Shown here one piece after another: positions 32,513-41,839 of a DNA stretch of 64,000 nucleotides. This DNA is from Candidatus Litorirhabdus singularis. Its GTDB lineage: Bacteria; Pseudomonadota; Gammaproteobacteria; Pseudomonadales; Halieaceae. The notes under the pieces were generated by a model that saw only the letters and a list, made by a program, of their open reading frames with translations, was not told the origin of the DNA and did no database searches. Position 1 is the first letter of the stretch. Every line of letters begins with the position of its first letter. The translations under genes were made by a program, and so were the position numbers. The DNA is taken from positions 868,001-932,000 of the forward strand of contig NZ_SHNN01000001.1 of the NCBI RefSeq assembly GCF_026262625.1, given 5' to 3'.

Positions 32513-33907
32513 CTATATGTCGATCACTTTACCGCGGTTGAGAATCGTTAGCGGGTCCAAGGTGGTTTTGAGCGCGCGCATCAACGCTATTTCACTGTCG
32601 CTGCGGCAGGCTGCGAGCCACGCTTTTTTCTCTTCGCCGATGCCATGCTCGGCGGAAATGGAGCCATGGAATTCCTTCAGTGGACCGTAGATGCCTTCAT
32701 CAAGGCATGCTTTGATAGTTTCGTCATAGCCACCCACAGACGCGCAAAAGTGCAGGTTTCCATCACCGACGTGCCCAAATACATAAAAGTGCCCGTCGGG
32801 GAAGTCTTGTTCCCAGGCGGCGAGAACACGTTGTCGATAAACGTCCATATCAGCGATGGGTACGCTGACATCAAACAGATAGGGTTGCCCGAAGCGAAAT
32901 ACCTGCTCGACATTATCGCGCAGTGCCCATAGCTCGGCTGCCTCCTGCTTGGTCTGAGCGATCACCGCGTCGACAATCGTGCCCTGCTCCAGGAGGTCAC
33001 CCAGTACATCTTCAAATTGCGCTTTGTCACGCGATGGATCGCTGCCCAGGGTATCAAGCAAAACATAGAGCGGATAGTCTCCCAGCGGAGCTCTGCAGCC
33101 AGACTCGGCGTCAGACACCAGGGTATAGAAGTCGGGCCACATCACTTCGAAGGCGGACAAAGTGCCACCGAAGGCTGCATCCAGATGGTTGAGAATCTGG
33201 GTAACTGCAGCAAAATCAGGGCAGGCGACCAGTGCCACCTGATGCGAAGCCGGTGCTGGCTGCAGGCGCAGGATAACTCGGGTAATAACGCCCAATGTGC
33301 CCTCGCTGCCAACGAACATTTGTTTGATATCGTAGCCAGCATTGTTCTTCAGCATTTTGGTCATGGAAGAGACCACGCTGCCATCGGCGAGCACAACTTC
33401 CAGCCCCAGCAACTGGCTGCGCGCCATACCATAACGCAGTACCCGGTTGCCGCCGGCGTTGGTTGCCATGTTGCCGCCTATGGTGCACGAGCCTCTGGCG
33501 CCCAGATCCAGCGGGAATAACAAATCGGCGGCGGCCGACGCGTCCTGAATCGCCTGTAATGGAACGCCGGCTTGAGCCGTCAGGGTGCGACCCGTGCGGT
33601 CCAATTCTTCAATCTGATTCATCCGTTCCAGCGACAGGACTATTTCATCAGGCTGGGTGAGAGCGCCGCCAACCAGTCCGGTCAGCCCGCCGTGAGTCAC
33701 AATCGGTTGCTGATGCTGATGGCAAAGAGCTAGCACCTGACTGACTTCTGCGGTTGAACGGGGTCGTAGAATGGCTGCCGCGGCGATGGTATCGGGTCGC
33801 CAGATGCCGGCAGAGCGCCCGCTGACATCGGTGCCACGCAAGACCCCACCGGGGCTAAGGGTGTGTTCCAGTTGGTCCAGCAAGCCCGATAAATCGATGT
33901 GCGTCAT
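32513..33907 (-). CDS. FAD-binding D-2-hydroxyacid dehydrogenase (GlcD/D-lactate dehydrogenase type)
   Basis: The protein (464 residues from ATG 33907, 470 from 33925) has the vanillyl-alcohol-oxidase FAD domain with VTHGGLTGLVGGA, CTIGGNMATNAGG and FVGSEGTLGVITRV, and the FAD-oxidase C domain with HVGDGNLHF and SAEHGIGEEK. These proteins oxidise D-lactate, glycolate or D-2-hydroxyglutarate. A clear paralogue is encoded at 55105-56502. Without CCG Fe-S partners nearby, a stand-alone dehydrogenase is more likely than a GlcDEF complex. Confidence 0.85.
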   Translation of the reverse strand: MTHIDLSGLLDQLEHTLSPGGVLRGTDVSGRSAGIWRPDTIAAAAILRPRSTAEVSQVLALCHQHQQPIVTHGGLTGLVGGALTQPDEIVLSLERMNQIEELDRTGRTLTAQAGVPLQAIQDASAAADLLFPLDLGARGSCTIGGNMATNAGGNRVLRYGMARSQLLGLEVVLADGSVVSSMTKMLKNNAGYDIKQMFVGSEGTLGVITRVILRLQPAPASHQVALVACPDFAAVTQILNHLDAAFGGTLSAFEVMWPDFYTLVSDAESGCRAPLGDYPLYVLLDTLGSDPSRDKAQFEDVLGDLLEQGTIVDAVIAQTKQEAAELWALRDNVEQVFRFGQPYLFDVSVPIADMDVYRQRVLAAWEQDFPDGHFYVFGHVGDGNLHFCASVGGYDETIKACLDEGIYGPLKEFHGSISAEHGIGEEKKAWLAACRSDSEIALMRALKTTLDPLTILNRGKVIDI

Positions 33908-33946
33908 AACGCTATTTCCTGCCAACGACGAACGACACCTGACAGC

Positions 33947-34363
33947 TTAGCGCGCGCGGACCAATTTTGCAGTGGTTGTTGCCGTGGCGGTTAGTACCCC
34001 GTCGTCATTGAAGAGCTCTCCACTCATGAAGCCGATGCTGCGCCCGACTTTGAGAAGTTTACCGGTGGCGTTGAAAACGCCAGCGCGTGACGGCTCCAGA
34101 AAGGTGGTTTTGATTTCCAGTGAGGCGATGTTAAGAATGTTGTCTTCCAGCGCAAATGCCGCATGTGACATGGCCGCGTCAAGCATCGCGGTGACAAAGC
34201 CGCCCTGTACGATGTCGCCGGAATGACAGTAGTCGGTACTGATGTCAAAACGGATGGTGCAGTTTAGTGCAGTGGTGTCAGCTGCCGTTATCTCTGCCCC
34301 CATTAAATTAAGAAAGTGGGGTTTGTTGGCATTGAGTCGGGCCAGGGTTTCGGAGTTGCTCAC
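33947..34363 (-). CDS. PaaI family hotdog-fold thioesterase
   Basis: The 138-residue protein shows a hotdog fold with HSGDIVQGGFVTAMLDAAMSHAAFA (about 46-71, in segments), where the GG and Asp match the PaaI active site, followed by LEIKTTFLEPSRAG. It probably hydrolyses an acyl-CoA; the acyl group is unknown. It sits between rsmE and the FAD oxidase on the same strand and may be the tail of the SAM-cycle operon. Confidence 0.82.
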   Translation of the reverse strand: MSNSETLARLNANKPHFLNLMGAEITAADTTALNCTIRFDISTDYCHSGDIVQGGFVTAMLDAAMSHAAFALEDNILNIASLEIKTTFLEPSRAGVFNATGKLLKVGRSIGFMSGELFNDDGVLTATATTTAKLVRAR

Positions 34364-34390
34364 AGACTGAGTTCCTTCTTCAGTAGTTAC

Positions 34391-35119
34391 TTAGTTCATA
34401 TCACCCCAGCGGGCCTGCAGAATAGCCAACGCCGCTAATGGGGCAGTTTCGGTTCGCAAGACTCGTGTACCCAGCGCCAGTGGCAGAAAGCCGTAGCGTT
34501 CACTGGCCTGGATCTCGGTCTCGGTGAGGCCACCTTCGGGGCCAATCAGTAGCGCGACACTGCTCGGTGCTGGACTTTCCAGCGCACTGTTTTCGCTGCG
34601 GTGGTGCAAAACCAGTTTCAGCTGGGCAGTACTGGTGTCGGCCCAGTCCGCAAGGGTTAGTATCTTGCCAATGTCAGGGACTCGGTTGCGCCCGCACTGC
34701 TCACAGGCACTGCGCGCTATTTGGCGCCAGTGTAGTATTTTCTTGTCGGCGCGGTCCTGTTTCAATCGCACTTCACAGCGCTCACTGGTCAGCGGCGTCA
34801 TCGACTGTACGCCTAGCTCGGTGGCTTTCTGGACTACCCAGTCCATGCGCTCGCCGCGAGACATGACAATGCCCAGATGGACCTGCAAGGGCGACTCTGC
34901 TTCGCGAGGGTTGTACTCAGTGGGGATAACGGTCACCCGCTTGCGGTCGCTGCTGTCTATAACCGCCAGAAACTCGCCACCGCTGCCATTAAACAGGGTT
35001 ATCGTTGCGCCGGATTGTAAGCGCAGTGCGCCGCTGACATGACGTGCCGCAGCTGATTCCAGCTCCACCGTTGCACCCACAGCCAACGCTTGGTCGGTAT
35101 GAATTCTCGGTGTCGTCAA
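34391..35119 (-). CDS. rsmE: 16S rRNA (uracil1498-N3)-methyltransferase
   Basis: RsmE methylates U1498 of 16S rRNA. The 242-residue SPOUT protein has an N-terminal PUA-like part with RHVSGALRLQSGATITLFNGSGGEF (in segments) and a C-terminal knot: IGPEGGLTETEI near 192-203 and LALGTRVLRTETAPLAAL. It starts 2 nt after metF, so this SAM-consuming enzyme is attached to the SAM-cycle genes. Confidence 0.94.
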   Translation of the reverse strand: MTTPRIHTDQALAVGATVELESAAARHVSGALRLQSGATITLFNGSGGEFLAVIDSSDRKRVTVIPTEYNPREAESPLQVHLGIVMSRGERMDWVVQKATELGVQSMTPLTSERCEVRLKQDRADKKILHWRQIARSACEQCGRNRVPDIGKILTLADWADTSTAQLKLVLHHRSENSALESPAPSSVALLIGPEGGLTETEIQASERYGFLPLALGTRVLRTETAPLAALAILQARWGDMN

Positions 35120-35121
35120 GA

Positions 35122-35961
35122 CTACCCCAGGCCCAGGTTATGGTAGATCTGCGTAGTCGGTTCGACCTGGTTCATGGTGTAGAAGTGAATGCCTGGACAG
35201 CCGTTGTCGAGCAGTGTTTGGCACATCTGGGTAACCACTTCGATACCAAACAGGCGAATGCTTTCCGCATCGCCTTGATAACTCTCCAGCTTTTTGCACA
35301 TCCAGCGTGGTATTTCGGCACCGCAATTGCGCGAGAAACGGGCCAGATTTTCATAATTGGTTATGGGCATAACGCCGGCATAGATCGGTTGTTCGATACC
35401 GGCTGCCTGACACTGCTCGAGAAAATAGAAGTAGGCTTCCAGGTTATAAAAATACTGGGTTATAGCGTGATTGGCACCGGCATCGAACTTCAGTTTCAGG
35501 AAGTTAACGTCACTCTGGTAAGACTCCGCCTGCGGATGGATCTCCGGATAGGCCGCCACCGCAATGTCAAAGTAATCACCATGGCGCTCACGCACGAACT
35601 CTACCAGCTCGTTCGCATAAACCAGCCGTGCACTGCCCATGCCGGAAGGCATATCACCGCGCAGGGCAACCAGGCGTTTGACGCCCAGGTTGCGATACTC
35701 GTCCAGAAGTGCGCCGATGGCTTCTTCCCCGTCGCCACCGAAGCTGAGGTGAGGTGCTATATCGATACCTTCAGCGGTTATGGCGCGGACAATGTCCAGG
35801 GTATTGTCGCGTGTAGAACCACCCGCTCCGTAAGTGCAGGAAAAAAACTCCGGACCCAGTTGGTTCAGGGCCGGTGCCGTTTCCTGTAGCAGTTTGTCCC
35901 TCCCCGCCGGGGTTTTCGGCGGGAAGAACTCAAAACTGATCATCGGTTTGGTCTGGCTCAT
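35122..35961 (-). CDS. metF: Methylenetetrahydrofolate reductase
   Basis: MetF reduces 5,10-methylene-THF to 5-methyl-THF, the methyl donor for methionine. The 279-residue FAD protein begins with ISFEFFPPKT (the folate-site Glu), has TYGAGGSTRDNTLDI near 40-54 and ALRGDMPSG near 97-105, and ends with IHFYTMNQ. It lies 14 nt after ahcY, completing the recycling of homocysteine. Confidence 0.96.
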   Translation of the reverse strand: MSQTKPMISFEFFPPKTPAGRDKLLQETAPALNQLGPEFFSCTYGAGGSTRDNTLDIVRAITAEGIDIAPHLSFGGDGEEAIGALLDEYRNLGVKRLVALRGDMPSGMGSARLVYANELVEFVRERHGDYFDIAVAAYPEIHPQAESYQSDVNFLKLKFDAGANHAITQYFYNLEAYFYFLEQCQAAGIEQPIYAGVMPITNYENLARFSRNCGAEIPRWMCKKLESYQGDAESIRLFGIEVVTQMCQTLLDNGCPGIHFYTMNQVEPTTQIYHNLGLG

Positions 35962-35975
35962 GCTGCTCTGCTGCC

Positions 35976-37358
35976 TCAGTACTTATAAGATTCCGGCTTG
36001 TAAGGGCCAGCGACCTTAACGTTTATGTACTTGGCCTGCTCGTCAGTGAGACGCGTCAACACTCCACCAAAGCCATTGACCATGTGCGCGGCAACTTCTT
36101 CGTCCAATTGCTTGGGCAGCACTTCGACGCTGAGAGCGGATGGCTTCATGTTGTCTTCCAGGTCGGCAAACTTGCGCTCATAGAGGAAGATCTGTGCCAG
36201 CACCTGATTGGCGAAGGAGCCATCCATGATTCTTGATGGGTGACCCGTTGCGTTGCCGAGATTAACCAAGCGGCCCTCTGACAGCAGGATCAGGTGGTCT
36301 TTGCTGGCGCGATCACGGTAGATAGTGTGGACCTGCGGCTTGACCTCTTCCCACTCCCAGTTATCACGCATGTAAGCGGTATCAATTTCGTTGTCGAAGT
36401 GACCGATGTTGCAGACCACGGCGCCATTCTTCAAGGCTTTGAGAACCTGACTGTCACAGACGTTGAAGTTACCGGTGCAGGTAACCAACAGGTCGATATT
36501 GCTCAACAGTTCTGCATTGGCGCCATCGGCAACGTTGCCATTGTAGTAGGGAGACACTACTTCAAAGCCATCCATACAGGCTTGCATAGCACAGATCGGA
36601 TCGATTTCTGAAATACGTACGATCATACCTTCCTGACGCAGCGACTGGGCTGAGCCCTTGCCGACATCACCGTAGCCAATACACAGGGCTTTCTTACCTG
36701 ACAGCAGGTGGTCAGTGGCACGTTTGATGGCGTCATTGAGGCTGTGTCGGCAGCCGTACTTGTTGTCGTTTTTGGACTTGGTGACCGAATCATTCACATT
36801 GATGGCGGGTATCTTCAGGCTACCCTCTTCGAGCATCTCCAGCAGACGGTGAACGCCAGTAGTTGTTTCCTCGGTAACACCGTGGATATTGTCCAGCATC
36901 TCCGGGTACTTCTCGTGCAGCATACCGGTCAGGTCGCCGCCATCATCGAGCACCATATTGCAGGCCCAGGGCGTGCCATCCCGGAGGATAGTCTGTTCGA
37001 TGCACCACTCATATTCTTCTTCAGTCTCTCCCTTCCAGGCGAAAACCGGTGTGCCGGCTGCGGCAATAGCGGCGGCGGCGTGATCCTGGGTGGAAAAAAT
37101 ATTGCAGGACGACCAACGCACGTCGGCGCCCAGTTCTGTCAGGGTTTCAATCAATACGGCAGTCTGAATGGTCATATGAATGCAGCCGATGATGTTGGCG
37201 CCCTCCAGCGGTTGGCTGTCGCGATACTTGTCGCGCATGGCCATCAGCGCAGGCATTTCAGTTTCAGCGATTTCAATTTCGCGACGGCCCCAGCTCGCCA
37301 GTGCGATATCGGCTACCTTGAAATCTTCAGTAGTGTTCAGTTGCTCAGCAGTACTCAT
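35976..37358 (-). CDS. ahcY: S-adenosylhomocysteinase
   Basis: AhcY splits SAH into adenosine and homocysteine, relieving product inhibition of methyltransferases. The 460-residue NAD enzyme has [46 protein letters not shown], the NAD site [15 protein letters not shown] and the C-terminal [12 protein letters not shown]. It carries the insert of the longer bacterial form. It follows metK after an 85-nt leader with two hairpins. Confidence 0.97.
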   Translation of the reverse strand: MSTAEQLNTTEDFKVADIALASWGRREIEIAETEMPALMAMRDKYRDSQPLEGANIIGCIHMTIQTAVLIETLTELGADVRWSSCNIFSTQDHAAAAIAAAGTPVFAWKGETEEEYEWCIEQTILRDGTPWACNMVLDDGGDLTGMLHEKYPEMLDNIHGVTEETTTGVHRLLEMLEEGSLKIPAINVNDSVTKSKNDNKYGCRHSLNDAIKRATDHLLSGKKALCIGYGDVGKGSAQSLRQEGMIVRISEIDPICAMQACMDGFEVVSPYYNGNVADGANAELLSNIDLLVTCTGNFNVCDSQVLKALKNGAVVCNIGHFDNEIDTAYMRDNWEWEEVKPQVHTIYRDRASKDHLILLSEGRLVNLGNATGHPSRIMDGSFANQVLAQIFLYERKFADLEDNMKPSALSVEVLPKQLDEEVAAHMVNGFGGVLTRLTDEQAKYINVKVAGPYKPESYKY

Positions 37359-37379
37359 TTTCTAGTCCTTTGGTTGTTG

Positions 37380-37432
37380 CCGGATACATATCCGGTCGTT
37401 TCTGTGCGTTAGTGCGCCGGCTTATGCTGGCG
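37380..37432 (-). other. Structured leader between metK and ahcY (two hairpins)
   Basis: On the transcribed strand, CGCCAGC and GCCGGCG (37415-37432) pair around ATAA with one mismatch. CCGGAT and ATCCGG (37380-37395) are a perfect 6-bp stem around ATGT, ending 21 nt before the ahcY ATG. No T-tract follows, so it is not a terminator. The conserved core of the SAH riboswitch is not recognisable. Confidence 0.45.
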
Positions 37433-37443
37433 TCACTGTTGTT

Positions 37444-38598
37444 TCAGACAGCAGCCTTTAAGGCCGCCGCTTTGTCGGTGTTTTCCCAAGTGAAATCGGC
37501 CAGCTCGCGACCAAAGTGGCCGTAGGCAGCTGTTTGACGATAAATCGGCCGCTTCAGGTCGAGCATAGCGACCAGCCCGGCCGGGCGCAGTTCAAAGTGC
37601 TCGCGCACCAGATCAACAATGATGTCGTCAGAGACGTGGCCGGTGCCAAAGGTGTTGATGGAGATAGACGTGGGCTCTGCCACTCCAATCGCATAGGACA
37701 CCTGAATTTCGCAGCGATCAGCGAGGCCGGCGGCGACGATATTTTTGGCAACATAACGGCCGGCGTAAGCCGCAGAACGGTCAACCTTGGACGGGTCCTT
37801 GCCAGAGAATGCGCCACCACCGTGACGTGCCATACCGCCATAGGTGTCGACGATGATCTTGCGTCCGGTCAGACCGCAATCGCCGACCGGGCCACCGATA
37901 ATGAACTGGCCGGTGGGGTTAATGTGATAAAGCGTGTCCGCGTGCAGCCACTCTGCCGGCAATACGGGTGCAATCACGTGTTCCTTGATCGCTGCCTGCA
38001 GGTCTTTCAGGCTAATATCTTCATCGTGCTGGGTGGACAGTACCACTGCGTCGATAGCGACCGGCTTGCCGTTTTCATAGCGCAACGTTACCTGGCTCTT
38101 GGCATCCGGGCGCAGCCACGGCAGTGTTCCATTCTTGCGCAGCTCTGCCTGGCGCTCGACCAAACGGTGCGAGTAGTAAATAGGGGCTGGCATCAAGACG
38201 TCAGTTTCATTGGTGGCATAACCGAACATCAGGCCCTGATCGCCGGCGCCCTGCTCTTTGTCGTCAGCTTCGTCGACACCCATAGCGATATCGCTGGATT
38301 GCTCTCCGATAGCGTTGAGAACTGCGCAGGTAGCGCCGTCAAAGCCGACGGTTGAACTGTCGTAGCCAATATCGAGAATGGTTTGACGGACGATTTCTTC
38401 CAATTTGATGTGCAGACCCTTGGTAACTTCGCCGGCCACTACTGCCATACCGGTCTTGACCATGGTTTCTACCGCAACTCGGGCATTGGGATCCTGTTCC
38501 AGATAGGCGTCCAGGATCGCATCCGAAATTTGGTCAGCCATTTTGTCAGGGTGACCCTCGGAGACTGACTCCGAAGTAAAGACTGCATATTCACTCAT
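37444..38598 (-). CDS. metK: S-adenosylmethionine synthetase
   Basis: MetK makes SAM from methionine and ATP. The 384-residue enzyme starts [27 protein letters not shown] (in segments) and has the hexapeptide GAGDQG, the P-loop-like [16 protein letters not shown] and TGHVSDD. Length is normal. It is 25 nt downstream of the SahR-type regulator gene and upstream of ahcY and metF. Confidence 0.98.
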   Translation of the reverse strand: MSEYAVFTSESVSEGHPDKMADQISDAILDAYLEQDPNARVAVETMVKTGMAVVAGEVTKGLHIKLEEIVRQTILDIGYDSSTVGFDGATCAVLNAIGEQSSDIAMGVDEADDKEQGAGDQGLMFGYATNETDVLMPAPIYYSHRLVERQAELRKNGTLPWLRPDAKSQVTLRYENGKPVAIDAVVLSTQHDEDISLKDLQAAIKEHVIAPVLPAEWLHADTLYHINPTGQFIIGGPVGDCGLTGRKIIVDTYGGMARHGGGAFSGKDPSKVDRSAAYAGRYVAKNIVAAGLADRCEIQVSYAIGVAEPTSISINTFGTGHVSDDIIVDLVREHFELRPAGLVAMLDLKRPIYRQTAAYGHFGRELADFTWENTDKAAALKAAV

Positions 38599-38623
38599 AC
38601 TATTGGTCCTTTTCTAGAAATTA

Positions 38624-39625
38624 TTACGAGTGGCCGAACAGGCGCACCTGAGTTTGGAATCCATTACGTTGCGCCAGATACTCGCTGGCAATTTCGCGCA
38701 GCCCGGCTTGCTCTGCCCATGCCCCAAGATCGGTGGGCTCAAAGCCTAACCAGACATCGCCACAGCTTTCTCGGGCCCAAGCCTGATCGTGGCTGCACAA
38801 ATCGGTGATTAAAAGCACCCCTTTGGGTGCCAGGCAGGCCGCCAGATCTCTGAATATAGCGGCCGGAGACGGGGTGTGATGCAGCACCATATTGACAACA
38901 ATACAGTCAGCCTGGATACCGCGATGGGCGGCGTCACTGGTGTCGCCGTCGATGAACTCAATATTGCTCAGGCCACCAGCGGCGGCTGTTACGCGCGCCT
39001 GCTCCAGCATTTCCGGTGCACTATCCAGCGCGATGACCCGCTCGAACTGTGGTGCCAAATGAGCCAGAAAGGCGCCGTCACCGGGGCCTACCTCTAGCGC
39101 CAGCTGATGGTTTCGCAGGGGCGCATCACTAATAAGCTGGGCTACCGTTTCAGCGTATTGCCCGTAGCTAGCTATGAGGTCTTGCTGGGCTCGAAACTTT
39201 TCGGCATTTTGTTGGAAGAAGACCTGAGACAGCTGTTGGCGCTGGATCTGTAGTTCCTGCAACCGCTGTTCAAGCTCTTCGGGTAGCGGCAGTTGATTGA
39301 TGCATTCCAGTAATTGGTGCTGCAGGTCGTTTAATTCCGGCAGTCGAGCCAGCGGTGCGCGCCGGTAAAAAATCGTATTGCCCTCGCGCTGCCTGACCAC
39401 GGCGCCGGCGTTGGCGAGTACTTTCAGGTGGTGGCTGAGCGCCGGTTGGCGCATCTGAAAGACGCTACAGAGCTCTAGCACGGCAAAGGAATCCTGGCGC
39501 AGCACGCGCAGTATTTGCAGGCGCAGTGGATCGCCGGCTGCCTTACAGAGGTGCGCCAGATCGCTGGCAGCAGAAGCTTCTATAGTGGCAGAAGGGTCTG
39601 CTGATGTGGGCTCGATAGCTAACAT
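38624..39625 (-). CDS. sahR: SahR-type ArsR regulator fused to a methyltransferase domain
   Basis: The 333-residue protein has an ArsR winged helix (about 24-100; DPLRLQILRVL, recognition helix QPALSHHLKVLANAG), a helical linker, and a class I SAM-methyltransferase domain (about 150-330) with LEVGPGDGAFLAHL, a SAM-binding motif. Such fusions next to metK-ahcY-metF are known as SahR, which senses S-adenosylhomocysteine and controls SAM-cycle genes. The SAM/SAH pocket is probably the sensor and not an enzyme site. An inverted repeat overlaps its promoter. The ATG is within about 2 nt of the predicted transcription start, so the mRNA may be almost leaderless. Confidence 0.8.
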   Translation of the reverse strand: MLAIEPTSADPSATIEASAASDLAHLCKAAGDPLRLQILRVLRQDSFAVLELCSVFQMRQPALSHHLKVLANAGAVVRQREGNTIFYRRAPLARLPELNDLQHQLLECINQLPLPEELEQRLQELQIQRQQLSQVFFQQNAEKFRAQQDLIASYGQYAETVAQLISDAPLRNHQLALEVGPGDGAFLAHLAPQFERVIALDSAPEMLEQARVTAAAGGLSNIEFIDGDTSDAAHRGIQADCIVVNMVLHHTPSPAAIFRDLAACLAPKGVLLITDLCSHDQAWARESCGDVWLGFEPTDLGAWAEQAGLREIASEYLAQRNGFQTQVRLFGHS

Positions 39626-39633
39626 GGCCGCGC

Positions 39634-39661
39634 AGTGTAGCAGAAGCGCAATCTATATCAA
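39634..39661 (-). promoter_or_regulatory. Promoter of sahR and the SAM-cycle operon
   Basis: Reading leftward, TTGATA (39656-39661) and TACACT (39634-39639) are spaced by 16 bp. The -35 box lies inside one arm of the inverted repeat at 39651-39678, so a bound repressor would cover it. Confidence 0.65.
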
Positions 39662-39678
39662 AATAAATTGATATAGAT
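39651..39678. promoter_or_regulatory. Inverted repeat, probable SahR operator
   Basis: ATCTATATCAA and TTGATATAGAT are perfect 11-bp arms around AATAAA. The repeat lies in the 194-bp gap between divergent sahR and tkt and overlaps the sahR -35 box. ArsR regulators commonly bind such AT-rich dyads at their own promoters. That the ligand-responsive SahR binds it is inferred. Confidence 0.75.
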
Positions 39679-39719
39679 GTTTTTGGCCGTCTGAATCGCT
39701 TCAACAAGCTCGCCAGCTT

Positions 39720-39740
39720 CGATATTTGTGAAAAATATCG
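39720..39740. repeat. Second inverted repeat upstream of tkt
   Basis: CGATATTT and AAATATCG are perfect 8-bp arms around GTGAA, 80 bp before the tkt ATG. It shares only the GATAT core with the repeat at 39651-39678. It could be another operator, or a hairpin in the tkt leader. Confidence 0.5.
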
Positions 39741-39819
39741 TCAGTTGATTGCTGTTACCACCCTGTTACGCGAAAATGGCGCTCCACTTTCCCAGCCCCC
39801 CCTGCAACAGGAGCAGCTC

Positions 39820-41817
39820 ATGCCGTCCCGAACAGAACTAGCCAATGCCATCCGTGCGCTTAGTATGGACGCGGTTCAACAGGCCAACAGCGGACACCCT
39901 GGCGCACCCATGGGTATGGCAGATATTGCCGAGGTGCTGTGGAATGATTTTCTGCAGCACAACCCAGGTAACCCGGACTGGCCCAATCGCGATCGTTTTG
40001 TGTTGTCTAACGGGCACGGCTCGATGTTGATTTATTCGCTGCTGCATTTGAGCGGGTATGACTTGCCGATGGCGGAACTGAAGAACTTTCGCAAGTTGCA
40101 CAGCAAAACCCCTGGCCACCCAGAGTATGGCTATGCACCCGGTGTAGAAACCACCACCGGCCCGCTAGGTCAGGGTATTGCCAATGCGGTGGGCATGGCG
40201 TTGGCGGAAAAAGTGTTGGCGGCACAGTTTAACCGGCCCGGACACGAAGTTGTGGATCACCATACCTATGCCTTTACCGGTGACGGCTGCCTCATGGAAG
40301 GCATTTCGCATGAAGTCTGTTCGCTGGCGGGAACACTTGGACTGGGCAAGCTGGTTTTGTTTTACGACGACAATGGCATTTCAATTGATGGTGAAGTCGA
40401 AGGTTGGTTCACCGACGATACCCCGGCGCGCTTTGCCGCCTATGGCTGGCAGGTGCTGGCGAATGTGGATGGACACGACCCTGAGGCACTGACTGGCGCC
40501 ATTGAAGCCGCGCGTGCGAATGACGCACAGCCAACGTTAATTTGCTGCAAGACTATTATTGGGAAAGGCTCACCCAATAAGCAGGGTACCGAGGCGGTGC
40601 ACGGTGCGGCGCTGGGAGCAGAAGAAGTGGCGGCAACCCGGCAGGCGCTAGGTTGGACGCATGCGCCTTTTGAAGTGCCCGATGATATTTATGCTGGCTG
40701 GAATGCTGCTGAGCGCGGAGCTGCGCTTGAGGCGCAATGGGAGCAGCGCATGACGGCCTATGCGGCTGCGGAGCCAACCTTGGCGGCTGAACTGAAGCGC
40801 CGCCTGGCAGGTGATTTGCCCGCTGATTTTGTTGAGCAAGCTGATGCTTACATCCAGCAATGCCAGACCGATGCCGCGACTATCGCCAGTCGTAAAGCCT
40901 CGCAAAATTCGCTCAATGCCTATGGGCCACTGTTGCCGGAATTGTTGGGAGGATCAGCCGATCTTGCTGGTTCTAACCTGACACTGTGGAGCGACAGCGT
41001 TGGCGTCACTGCAGCAGCGCCTGGCGGTAACTACATCTATTACGGCGTGCGTGAATTTGGCATGTCCGCCATTATGAACGGTATTACCCTGCACGGCGGT
41101 TTCAAGGCCTATGGCGCTACCTTCCTCATGTTTATGGAGTACGCGCGTAATGCAGTGCGGATGGCGGCCTTGATGAAGCAACCCGCAATCTTTGTCTATA
41201 CCCACGATTCTATCGGTTTGGGTGAAGACGGCCCAACGCACCAGCCGGTAGAGCAGTTAACCAGCCTGCGCTCAACCCCCAATCTTAATACCTGGCGGCC
41301 CTGTGATGCGGTAGAGTCCGCGGTGAGTTGGAAATCAGCTATAACCCGCAGTGACGGCCCTTCAGCCCTGATCTTTTCACGTCAGGCGTTGCCGCACCAG
41401 GCGCGTGATGGCCAGCAGCTTGACGATATCAGTCGTGGTGCCTATGTGCTCAGTGACGCTGACGGTGAACCCGAACTGATTCTGATAGCGACTGGATCAG
41501 AAGTAGGTCTGGCCATGGATGCTGCAACGGCACTGCGCGACAACGGTCGGCAGGTACGCGTTGTGTCTATGCCTTGCGCAGAAGTGTTTTGTGCTCAGGA
41601 TGCTGCCTATCGTGAGGCGGTGCTGCCCAGTCAAGTACTGGCGCGGGTGGCTATTGAAGCTGCACACGAAGATTATTGGTATAAGTTTGTCGGGCTTGAT
41701 GGTCGCGTGGTGGGTATGAGTACCTTCGGGGAGTCAGCGCCCGCGGGTGATCTTTTCGCCCACTTTGGCTTCTCTGTTGCTGCGGTGGTTGAGACCGCCG
41801 AAGACATTCTGCTGTAA
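39820..41817 (+). CDS. tkt: Transketolase
   Basis: Transketolase moves two-carbon units between sugar phosphates in the pentose phosphate pathway. ATG 39820, 7 nt after an AGGAG site, gives [28 protein letters not shown] (in segments) and 665 residues. The thiamine diphosphate motif runs from [12 protein letters not shown] to about 30 residues later at [11 protein letters not shown]. The pyrimidine-binding Glu region is [15 protein letters not shown]. It opens the tkt-epd-pgk-fba run, as in Pseudomonas. Confidence 0.97.
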   Translation: MPSRTELANAIRALSMDAVQQANSGHPGAPMGMADIAEVLWNDFLQHNPGNPDWPNRDRFVLSNGHGSMLIYSLLHLSGYDLPMAELKNFRKLHSKTPGHPEYGYAPGVETTTGPLGQGIANAVGMALAEKVLAAQFNRPGHEVVDHHTYAFTGDGCLMEGISHEVCSLAGTLGLGKLVLFYDDNGISIDGEVEGWFTDDTPARFAAYGWQVLANVDGHDPEALTGAIEAARANDAQPTLICCKTIIGKGSPNKQGTEAVHGAALGAEEVAATRQALGWTHAPFEVPDDIYAGWNAAERGAALEAQWEQRMTAYAAAEPTLAAELKRRLAGDLPADFVEQADAYIQQCQTDAATIASRKASQNSLNAYGPLLPELLGGSADLAGSNLTLWSDSVGVTAAAPGGNYIYYGVREFGMSAIMNGITLHGGFKAYGATFLMFMEYARNAVRMAALMKQPAIFVYTHDSIGLGEDGPTHQPVEQLTSLRSTPNLNTWRPCDAVESAVSWKSAITRSDGPSALIFSRQALPHQARDGQQLDDISRGAYVLSDADGEPELILIATGSEVGLAMDAATALRDNGRQVRVVSMPCAEVFCAQDAAYREAVLPSQVLARVAIEAAHEDYWYKFVGLDGRVVGMSTFGESAPAGDLFAHFGFSVAAVVETAEDILL

Positions 41818-41839
41818 CGGCGACTGCGAGTAAGCAACG

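Noticed and set aside
37359-37443. SAH riboswitch upstream of ahcY
   Set aside because: The position suits it, but the conserved GAGG-AGCGCUGC-type core is not present on the transcribed strand; only two generic hairpins are seen.
35044-38355. Long frames of 234-281 codons on the plus strand opposite metF, ahcY and metK
   Set aside because: They are fully antisense to strongly conserved enzymes and show no recognisable domain; they follow from the codon bias of the real genes.
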